Below, piece by piece: positions 36,024 through 41,668 of a DNA stretch of 41,668 nucleotides. The notes beneath the pieces are model-generated. The model was not told the origin of the DNA and did no database searches. It saw only the letters and a list, made by a program, of their open reading frames with translations. Origin of the DNA: Thalassolituus alkanivorans (GTDB taxonomy: Bacteria > Pseudomonadota > Gammaproteobacteria > Pseudomonadales > Oceanobacteraceae); NCBI RefSeq assembly GCF_020447205.1, contig NZ_JAJAEL010000006.1:448818-490485 (forward strand). Reading direction: 5' to 3'. A program made the position numbers and the translations under genes. The first letter of the stretch is position 1. Each line of letters starts with the position of its first letter.

Positions 36024-37829
36024 TCAGAACGCGAAGTGTTCTTCAGCCAGATCCATCAGAGTGTCTGCACCAGCAACCATGGTAGCTGCGTGAGCTTTGG
36101 TGCGTGGCAGAATGCGGGCGAAGTAGAAGCGCGCAGTAGTCAGCTTGGCTTTGTAGAACTCTTCTTCAGAAGTGCCGTTAGCCAGAGCATCCTGAGCGAT
36201 TTTCGCCATACGGGCCCACAGGAAGCCCAGTACTGCGTAACCTGAGTACATCAGGTAATCAACGGATGCAGCACCAACTTCGTCGCGGTTCTTCATCGCA
36301 GACATACCGATCTTCATGGTCAGATCGCCCCACTCTTTGTTGACTTCAGTCAGAGCAGCAACCATCGGAGCCAGTTCAGCGTTGCCTTCTTCAGCCTGAC
36401 AGAACTTGTGGATCTGCTTGGTGAAGTTACGCAGAGAAGCACCCTGAGTCATCAGAACTTTACGGCCCAGCAGGTCCAGAGCCTGAATACCGGTAGTACC
36501 TTCATAGATGGTAGAGATACGGGTATCACGAACGATCTGCTCCATACCCCACTCAGCGATGAAACCGTGGCCACCGAATACCTGCATACCCAGGTTAGCA
36601 GCTTCAGAACCCGCTTCAGTCAGGAAAGCTTTAGCGATCGGAGTCAGGAAGCCCAGCAGCTCATCAGCGGCTTTACGTGCTTCTTCACTCTCGCCTTTCT
36701 TAACGATGTCGTTCTGCTGTGCAGTCAGGTATACCAGCGCACGGCCACCTTCAGCGAAGGCTTTCTGAGTCAGCAGCATACGACGAACGTCAGGGTGAAC
36801 GATGATCGGGTCAGCCGCTTTTTCAGGTGCTTTAGGACCAGTCAGGGAACGCATTGCCAGACGGTCTTTGGCATAAGCCAGAGCGCCCTGGAAAGAAGCT
36901 TCAGCAGCGGTAGAACCCTGCAGAGCAGTACCGATACGGGCAGTGTTCATGAAAGTGAACATGCAGTTCAGACCTTTGTTCTCAGGTCCGATCAGCCAGC
37001 CTTTGGCGCCGTCGAAGTTCATCACACAGGTAGCGTTACCGTGGATACCCATTTTGTGTTCGATAGAACCACAGATCAGGCTGTTACGCTCGCCCGGAGT
37101 ACCGTCAGCGTTTGGCAGGAACTTAGGAACGATGAACAGAGAGATACCTTTGGTACCTTCTGGTGCACCTGGCAGACGAGCCAGAACGATGTGGACAATG
37201 TTGCCCGCCATGTCGTGCTCACCGGCAGAGATAAAGATTTTGCTACCAGTGATGGCGTAAGAACCGTCAGCGTTTGGCTCAGCTTTGGTTTTCAGGATCC
37301 CCAGGTCAGAACCACAGTGGGATTCGGTCAGACACATGGTACCGGTCCACTCACCTGAAACCAGCTTGGTCAGGTAAGTTTCTTTCTGCTCAGGAGTACC
37401 GTGCAGTTCGATGGTGTTCATCGCACCATGAGACAGACCTGGGTACATACCCCATGACCAGTTAGAAGAACCAACCATCTCAGACATAACAATGCCCAGA
37501 GACTCTGGCAGGCCCTGGCCGCCGTGATTTTCTTCATGAGCCAGTGAAGGCCAGCCGCCTTCAACGTACTTGGCATAAGCTTCTTTGAAGCCGGTCGGAG
37601 TAGTAACAGAACCGTCGTCATGACGGGTACAGCCTTCGAGGTCACCAACGCGATTCAGCGGAGCCAGTTCCTGTTCGCAGAATTTAGCGCCTTCGCTGAT
37701 GATGGCATCAACCATGTCAGGAGTAGCAACTTCAGCGTAAGCCGGCAGGCTGGCATAGTGGCTTGGCATATCCAACAGTTCGTCCATGACGAACTTAATT
37801 TCACGCAGGGGAGCCTTATAATCTGGCAT
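36024..37829 (-). CDS. Acyl-CoA dehydrogenase, 600-residue FadE1/FadE2 type (paralogue)
   Basis: A 601-residue FAD-dependent acyl-CoA dehydrogenase. The N-terminus (MPDYKAPLREIKFVMDELL, then GAKFCEQELAPLNRVGD) closely matches, from memory, Pseudomonas aeruginosa FadE1. Core motifs are TMCLTESHCGSDLG, GSKIFISAGEHDMAGNIVHI and QVFGGHGFIAEWGMEQIVRDTRI. IYEGTTGIQALDLLGRK carries the expected catalytic Glu443, and an extra C-terminal domain follows. The start has GAGG at eight bases. The upstream region has two palindromes, one like a PsrA fatty-acid-responsive box. Having two such enzymes suggests different chain-length ranges and growth on fatty acids, wax esters or alkanes. Codon use is highly biased, consistent with strong expression. 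Confidence 0.94.
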   Translation of the reverse strand: MPDYKAPLREIKFVMDELLDMPSHYASLPAYAEVATPDMVDAIISEGAKFCEQELAPLNRVGDLEGCTRHDDGSVTTPTGFKEAYAKYVEGGWPSLAHEENHGGQGLPESLGIVMSEMVGSSNWSWGMYPGLSHGAMNTIELHGTPEQKETYLTKLVSGEWTGTMCLTESHCGSDLGILKTKAEPNADGSYAITGSKIFISAGEHDMAGNIVHIVLARLPGAPEGTKGISLFIVPKFLPNADGTPGERNSLICGSIEHKMGIHGNATCVMNFDGAKGWLIGPENKGLNCMFTFMNTARIGTALQGSTAAEASFQGALAYAKDRLAMRSLTGPKAPEKAADPIIVHPDVRRMLLTQKAFAEGGRALVYLTAQQNDIVKKGESEEARKAADELLGFLTPIAKAFLTEAGSEAANLGMQVFGGHGFIAEWGMEQIVRDTRISTIYEGTTGIQALDLLGRKVLMTQGASLRNFTKQIHKFCQAEEGNAELAPMVAALTEVNKEWGDLTMKIGMSAMKNRDEVGAASVDYLMYSGYAVLGFLWARMAKIAQDALANGTSEEEFYKAKLTTARFYFARILPRTKAHAATMVAGADTLMDLAEEHFAF

Positions 37830-37886
37830 AGGAAAGACCTCGTAGCCTGTTATGTTCTTGCAGCAATAAGCTGCTGTTGAGTTTAG

Positions 37887-37923
37887 GGTAGTATGACACT
37901 ACCAATTCAAACAAGTGTTTGAA
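37887..37923. promoter_or_regulatory. Two palindromes upstream of acyl-CoA dehydrogenase (PsrA-box-like)
   Basis: GGTAGT-N5-ACTACC lies at 37887-37903 and TTCAAACA-N2-TGTTTGAA at 37906-37923, both with perfect arms and two bases apart. The second contains CAAAC-N4-GTTTG, which fits the PsrA-type fatty-acid regulator box as I recall it. They lie 58-94 bases before the start codon, where promoter elements are expected. Confidence 0.6.
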
Positions 37924-38018
37924 ACATACGTTCGCCACCGGTTAATGTCAACCCCATGGGCACGCTTCCCCCAGAAATGGCAGGTAAAAGCTTAGTCCGT
38001 CAGGCCATATTCGAGGCG

Positions 38019-38040
38019 AAAAAAAACCGGCAACCGCCGG
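38019..38040 (-). terminator. Terminator of the putative metalloprotease gene
   Basis: Read on the minus strand, CCGGC-N4-GCCGG is followed by eight T, about 20 bases after the stop at 38061. Confidence 0.88.
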
Positions 38041-38060
38041 TTTGACCATAAAAACAGGCT

Positions 38061-38993
38061 TCAGACCACATCGTTCAGCAATTGGCCGGCACTGACAGGC
38101 TGGGGCAGGCTTATCTGCAGCAGCACTTCGTTAATCTTCCGCAGCCGGGCATTATGCTCAGCAAAGCGCTCAGCTGCTGAAATCTGCTCTTCGTCCTTCA
38201 GCTTTTTGTCCGCCTTTTCCTGCTTCTTATGAGCTTCATCCATTTCAGCGCGGGATTTTTCCTGCTCGCTCTTCACCTTTTCAAGTTCAGCGGCCCGAAC
38301 TTCACGCTGCTGCTCTGATAATTCATTCAGTGCCTGAGCGGCAATCTGACCAGCCTGGGCAGCAACTTGCCGGTCCTGAGAGGAGGGTTCAGCCGGAGCC
38401 AGCGCGGCACGCTGCACCTGCTCCATTTTGGTAAGGGTTGCAGCCGGATCGTTAGCTACTTTACTCACATCAACCGGTACCTCGCCGCCAACGGCATAGC
38501 GTACGCCATCCGGTCCCTGCTGATAGGTGAAGTTAGCGCTGCCTGCATAACTGCCGCCGGTACTGGCATGAGCCTGCTCGTGGGCACGTACTTCCTGATC
38601 ACGCTGCTTCAGTTCACGAATCTGCTGTAACTCAGCATCGGCCAATGCCTGATCCTGTTCGTTGCGCTGCGCTCTGCTGGCGATAACCTGTTCTTCCGCC
38701 GAACGGCGCTGTTGTGCATCCTCCACCTGTGGTTCTGCTTCCTCTGCGGAGTCCTGATTTAACGGAGGTGTAGTGATATCTGCGTTACGGCGCGGACGGG
38801 AATATATCTCAGCGGACGTTTGCGACTTACGCATCCCTGCATCGGTAGCAGCTGCACTAAGGGACACCTCTTCAACCGGAGCAAAAACGGTGGAAGCTGC
38901 ATTTTCTCCTTCTTTTGCCAATATCTGCACAGCCGCACTTCCGCTGGGAAGCGCGCTGCTCAGAGTGGGCGATGAAGTAGGAGAAACTTGCAT
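38061..38993 (-). CDS. Putative metalloprotease, SprA-related family
   Basis: A 310-residue protein. A Ser/Ala/Thr-rich low-complexity N-terminus and a Gln/Glu/Arg-rich helical stretch (to about 135) lead to a conserved core, VRAHEQAHASTGGSYAGSANFTYQQGPDGVRYAVGGEVPVDVS (written here only to mark about residues 136-177). It contains the HExxH zinc-protease motif (His138, Glu139, His142). The C-terminal third is a charged coiled coil rich in Glu and Lys. No signal peptide is seen. The family is annotated as putative metalloproteases; no substrate is known to me. The preceding 83-residue gene is 17 bases upstream on the same strand. Confidence 0.8.
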   Translation of the reverse strand: MQVSPTSSPTLSSALPSGSAAVQILAKEGENAASTVFAPVEEVSLSAAATDAGMRKSQTSAEIYSRPRRNADITTPPLNQDSAEEAEPQVEDAQQRRSAEEQVIASRAQRNEQDQALADAELQQIRELKQRDQEVRAHEQAHASTGGSYAGSANFTYQQGPDGVRYAVGGEVPVDVSKVANDPAATLTKMEQVQRAALAPAEPSSQDRQVAAQAGQIAAQALNELSEQQREVRAAELEKVKSEQEKSRAEMDEAHKKQEKADKKLKDEEQISAAERFAEHNARLRKINEVLLQISLPQPVSAGQLLNDVV

Positions 38994-39010
38994 GATTAGG
39001 TTCTCAGCTC

Positions 39011-39262
39011 TCAGGCCTGAGTATCAATCAGGGTGCCAAGCTGCTTATCCGCAGCTTCAAGTACTTTGCTGCCAGCCGCAACCGTTTCTTCACCCTGCTT
39101 CAGATCAGTCATCGCGGAGGAAAGATTGCCAACACCCTCAACCGGGCGACTGGTGGTAGCATCCACGACATCCTGAGCGGCACGCTTGACCTGAGCATTA
39201 CCCTGATCGACGGCATATGCCCCCGAAGTAAATGCCGAGCCTGTAGTTGATCCTATGTTCAT
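39011..39262 (-). CDS. Small hypothetical protein, partner of the putative metalloprotease
   Basis: An 83-residue protein. The ATG at 39262 has GAGGTG at good spacing; a GTG two codons earlier is less likely. It is rich in Ala, Gly, Thr and Asp with no signal peptide or membrane helix: the N-terminal half is loose (GSTTGSAFTSGAYAVDQ), the C-terminal half is probably helical (VGNLSSAMTDLKQGEETVAAGSKVLEAADKQLGTLID). This pattern of N-terminal flexible and helical parts recalls small flagellar rod/hook-type proteins, but I cannot assign it. It lies 17 bases before the putative metalloprotease gene, so the two are co-transcribed. Confidence 0.65.
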   Translation of the reverse strand: MNIGSTTGSAFTSGAYAVDQGNAQVKRAAQDVVDATTSRPVEGVGNLSSAMTDLKQGEETVAAGSKVLEAADKQLGTLIDTQA

Positions 39263-39364
39263 AAGCACCTCGCGATGGTTTTAGGGCTATTGATCACAAT
39301 TTAACCAATATCCACATTTTTTACCAGCACCATGGCACCAGACCATTAGACGGATTCGTTATAT

Positions 39365-40423
39365 TCAGACCCGAACGGCATTATAAAATAACACTTGTTC
39401 ATCAGAATTAGGCGTCACCAGTAAGGCTTCCAGCGACTCTGGTTCACGAGTCACCCGGTGCTCGCTGTTAATACCCAGCTTACGGAACAGAGCCTGATCT
39501 TTATTTGCCTCCGGATTAGGGGTAGTAAGTAAACACTCACCGTAAAATATAGAATTGGCACCGGCAAAGAAGCACATTGCCTGCATTTCTTCACTCATCT
39601 GTTCGCGGCCCGCACTGAGGCGTACGTGGGAGGCTGGCATCATAATCCGTGCTGCGGCGATCACCCGGACAAAGTCCAGCGGATCGAGATCCTGCTCACT
39701 TTCAAGCGGTGTACCGGCAACTTTCACCAGCTGGTTGATGGGCACTGAATCCGGCTGCGTTGGCAGATTCGCCAGCTGCACCAGCAATCCTGCACGATCC
39801 TGAGTACTCTCCCCCATCCCCAAAATTCCGCCGGAGCAGACTTTCATTCCGGCATTACGCACGTTCGCGAGTGTACCGAGACGATCGCTGTAGGTACGGG
39901 TAGTGATAATTTCGCCATAGTACTCCGGCGAGGTATCCAGGTTATGGTTGTAATAATCCAGCCCTGCAGCCGCCAGTTGCTGTGATTGCTCTTCATCCAG
40001 CATGCCCAGAGTCATGCAGGTTTCCAACCCAAGTTCTTTGACCCCCTTAACCATCGCCAACACATAGGGCATATCCTTCTTGCGCGGCGAACGCCAGGCA
40101 GCTCCCATACAAAAACGATCGGAGCCGGCAGCCTTTGCGGCTTTGGCCTTTTCAATAACCGCCTGAACCTCCAGCAGTTTCTCTTTTTCAAGACCGGTAT
40201 CATAGCGTGCGCTTTGCGGACAATAAGCACAATCTTCCGGGCAGGCGCCGGTTTTAATCGACAATAAAGTGCTGACCTGAACCTCATTGGGATTGAAATG
40301 GCGCCGGTGAATCGTCTGCGCACGAAATAACAGCTCATTAAAAGGCAGGCTCAGCAATGCCTGAGCTTCATCTACCGTCCAGTTGTGACGGATATCCTGC
40401 GCTTTTTCAGCCGACAGACTCAT
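39365..40423 (-). CDS. bioB: Biotin synthase
   Basis: A 352-residue radical-SAM enzyme that inserts sulfur into dethiobiotin. The radical-SAM cluster motif [14 protein letters not shown] has Cys61, Cys65 and Cys68. [53 protein letters not shown] and the auxiliary-cluster Arg in RLSAGREQM are all in place. The start at 40423 ([15 protein letters not shown]) has AGGA at eight bases; the frame continues to 40504 across the comF start without support. It is divergent from comF, as in many gammaproteobacteria. bioF, bioH, bioC and bioD are not in the window. Confidence 0.96.
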   Translation of the reverse strand: MSLSAEKAQDIRHNWTVDEAQALLSLPFNELLFRAQTIHRRHFNPNEVQVSTLLSIKTGACPEDCAYCPQSARYDTGLEKEKLLEVQAVIEKAKAAKAAGSDRFCMGAAWRSPRKKDMPYVLAMVKGVKELGLETCMTLGMLDEEQSQQLAAAGLDYYNHNLDTSPEYYGEIITTRTYSDRLGTLANVRNAGMKVCSGGILGMGESTQDRAGLLVQLANLPTQPDSVPINQLVKVAGTPLESEQDLDPLDFVRVIAAARIMMPASHVRLSAGREQMSEEMQAMCFFAGANSIFYGECLLTTPNPEANKDQALFRKLGINSEHRVTREPESLEALLVTPNSDEQVLFYNAVRV

Positions 40424-40439
40424 AGTGGTATTCCTGAAT

Positions 40440-40454
40440 ATTGATAACATCAAT
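40440..40454 (-). promoter_or_regulatory. Inverted repeat in the bioB leader
   Basis: ATTGAT-N3-ATCAAT with perfect arms lies between the candidate bioB promoter and its start codon. It does not look like the classic BirA operator, so its role is unknown. Confidence 0.3.
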
Positions 40455-40466
40455 GCAACAGAGGCG

Positions 40467-40494
40467 ATCATAGAAGGCGGCGCCATGTGGTCAA
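40467..40494 (-). promoter_or_regulatory. Candidate bioB promoter
   Basis: On the minus strand TTGACC (40494-40489) and TATGAT (40472-40467) are 16 bases apart, a good sigma-70 match. The -35 element overlaps the first codons of comF. Confidence 0.5.
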
Positions 40495-41222
40495 CCATTG
40501 CCAAAAAAATAGTAGACTATTGGTTAAAATCAATACGAAAGTTAACCCCGCCAGGGGAATGCGAGCTTTGTCTGCAGAACGCCGGGGGATTATTTTTCCT
40601 GTGTAACCACTGCCTGCAGGAACTGCCACATACTGTATTTGCCTGCTCCCAGTGCTCAGAACCGATGACCAGCCCGGGACGCTGCGGGCGATGCCAGCAG
40701 AAACCACCAGCATTTGATTACAGCTATTGTCCTTTTCTCTATCAGCAGCCCATCAGTCTTTGGATAAAATCCTGCAAAGACAGTCATCAGTTAATCTGGC
40801 TGTCACGCCTTACCGGACTGATGGAACGAAACCAGCCTGGCAACCTGCGACAGGCGGATGCTATTACGTTTATTCCCAGTAGCCGGCGGAAACTCTTTAA
40901 CCGTGGATTTAATGTTACTGAAATCATCGCCCGCAGACTGGCAAAGCGGCTGAGCATTCCACTCATCCCAAATGCATTATGTAAGACATCAGGTAACGAC
41001 CAGCGTGGTTTAAGCGCAAGTCAGCGGCATAGAAATCTGCGCAACTCGCTGCAGCCAGGAAAGCAGGATTTGCACGGTAAACATATTGTGATTATTGAAG
41101 ACGTGATGACTACCGGAGCCACAGCGAATGCTGCAGCCTCAGCACTCAAGCAACAGGGAGCCAGCATTGTTGGTATCTGGGCTCTGGCACGCACACCGCC
41201 ACCGCAGTGGCAGCGCACATAA
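40485..41222 (+). CDS. ComF-family phosphoribosyltransferase-like protein
   Basis: A 245-residue protein. The ATG at 40485 has GAAGG at eight bases; the frame from 40425 overlaps bioB regulatory DNA. The N-terminal Cys pairs (CELC, CNHC, CSQC, CGRC, about residues 26-70) form the zinc-binding region of the ComF/GntX group. The C-terminal part is a type I phosphoribosyltransferase fold with [17 protein letters not shown] and the PRPP loop [13 protein letters not shown]. ComF proteins are needed for DNA uptake in naturally competent bacteria; the biochemical step is not settled. The adjacent, divergent bioB matches the neighbourhood in Pseudomonas and E. coli (gntX near bioH). Confidence 0.9.
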   Translation: MWSTIAKKIVDYWLKSIRKLTPPGECELCLQNAGGLFFLCNHCLQELPHTVFACSQCSEPMTSPGRCGRCQQKPPAFDYSYCPFLYQQPISLWIKSCKDSHQLIWLSRLTGLMERNQPGNLRQADAITFIPSSRRKLFNRGFNVTEIIARRLAKRLSIPLIPNALCKTSGNDQRGLSASQRHRNLRNSLQPGKQDLHGKHIVIIEDVMTTGATANAAASALKQQGASIVGIWALARTPPPQWQRT

Positions 41223-41258
41223 CGACCGCGTAACAAACCCTGATCCGCGCCAGAGTCA

Positions 41259-41287
41259 TTGGTTGATGACAGCGATACGGGCATAAT
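41259..41287 (+). promoter_or_regulatory. Candidate srkA promoter
   Basis: TTGGTT (41259-41264) and CATAAT (41282-41287) are 17 bases apart and 24 bases before the srkA start codon. No terminator is visible after comF. Confidence 0.4.
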
Positions 41288-41311
41288 GCCGCCACTTTCA
41301 GGAGAGCGGCC

Positions 41312-41668
41312 ATGATATCCACACACCCATATACCCAGCTGACCCCGGAGCGCGTAATGGACGCGATTGAAGCTCAGGGGTTTGTCTGCGACGCACGGAT
41401 ATTCCCTCTCAACAGCTATGAAAACCGGGTTTATCAGGTTGGGATTGAAGATCAGCAACCTCTGATTGCTAAGTTCTACCGCCCCGGGCGATGGAGTCGC
41501 GAAGCCATTCAGGAAGAGCACGATTTTCTGCTTGAACTGCAGCGCGAAGATTTGCCGGTCGTTGCACCTATCGCCGTTAATGACCAGACGCTGTTTTTCA
41601 GCGATCCGTTTTTCTTTGCCCTGTTTCCACGTCGTGGCGGTCAGGCGCCGGAACTCAGCAGCGATGAC
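41312..41668 (+). CDS. srkA: Stress response kinase SrkA/YihE (3' end outside window)
   Basis: The first 119 residues of a Ser/Thr kinase-like protein that runs off the right edge. The start has AGGAG at seven bases. The visible part matches E. coli SrkA: TPERVMDAIEAQGF, PLNSYENRVYQVGIED, the ATP-binding Lys in LIAKFYRPGRWS, then IQEEHDFLLELQ, LPVVAPIAVN and FFALFPRRGG. SrkA phosphorylates proteins and counters stress-induced death in E. coli. The catalytic loop lies beyond the window and cannot be checked. No antisense frame here is likely to be real. Confidence 0.93.
   Translation, partial: MISTHPYTQLTPERVMDAIEAQGFVCDARIFPLNSYENRVYQVGIEDQQPLIAKFYRPGRWSREAIQEEHDFLLELQREDLPVVAPIAVNDQTLFFSDPFFFALFPRRGGQAPELSSDD

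Noticed and set aside
34273-36093. A 606-codon open frame on the + strand across the first acyl-CoA dehydrogenase gene
   Set aside because: It is fully antisense to a well-conserved enzyme gene. It lacks any recognisable domain and is rich in Thr, Gln, Phe and Arg, as expected from reverse reading of strongly biased codons.
36408-37358. A 316-codon + strand frame across the second acyl-CoA dehydrogenase gene
   Set aside because: Same cause: an antisense shadow of a highly expressed, codon-biased gene, with no supporting ribosome-binding site or domain.

Overview
The window reads as core chromosome of a marine-type gammaproteobacterium, probably Oceanospirillaceae (Thalassolituus/Oceanobacter-like) or a near relative of Pseudomonas. 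This is inferred from family resemblance: a Vfr-type CRP beside a YhfA-type OsmC protein, Pseudomonas FadE1/FadE2-type 600-residue acyl-CoA dehydrogenases, a PpSB-LOV-type short photoreceptor, an E. coli-type pyrophosphatase, and divergent bioB/comF. I see no rRNA, tRNA, IS element, integrase, CRISPR or phage gene. Genes are densely packed and no gap exceeds about 300 bases.

Layout. 1-4.0 kb: the end of an AraC regulator, a secreted PEBP/YbhB protein, a hypothetical protein, a methyl-accepting chemotaxis protein and a small Cys-rich protein. 4.1-7.1 kb: a secreted protein made of nine 75-residue calcium-binding (thrombospondin type 3) units, preceded by a small membrane protein. 7.2-10.5 kb: ubiX-mpl, then fbp. 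10.5-15.7 kb: a translationally coupled three-gene operon of TonB-dependent receptor, periplasmic binding protein and hybrid sensor kinase. 15.9-21.2 kb: ppa, then a short LOV photoreceptor divergent from a LitR/CarH-like MerR regulator that lacks the B12-binding residues; the regulator overlaps rsmC, which is followed closely by a second TonB-dependent receptor. 21.4-24.8 kb: a tiny putative lipoprotein, an operon of osmC (yhfA type)-speD-MFS transporter, and divergent crp/vfr. 24.9-26.5 kb: a REC-HD-GYP response regulator. 26.5-32 kb: trpEGDC with a HAD phosphatase and an OGFr-domain protein upstream. 32.2-38 kb: a ribosome hibernation-type protein with a strong 5' hairpin, two paralogous TetR regulators and two paralogous acyl-CoA dehydrogenases. 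38-41.7 kb: a putative HExxH metalloprotease and a small partner, bioB divergent from comF, and the start of srkA.

The best candidate for an interesting system is the LOV/LitR-like pair at 16.5-18.1 kb with a palindromic promoter between the genes. It looks like a two-protein blue-light switch in which the regulator has lost its own B12 chromophore site, and its operon continues into an rRNA methyltransferase and a TonB receptor. The second is the TonB receptor/binding protein/hybrid kinase operon. Regulatory DNA of note: the hairpin before the hibernation-type gene, a PsrA-box-like palindrome before an acyl-CoA dehydrogenase, and three inverted repeats before the first TetR gene. All start choices, promoters and operators were judged by eye.
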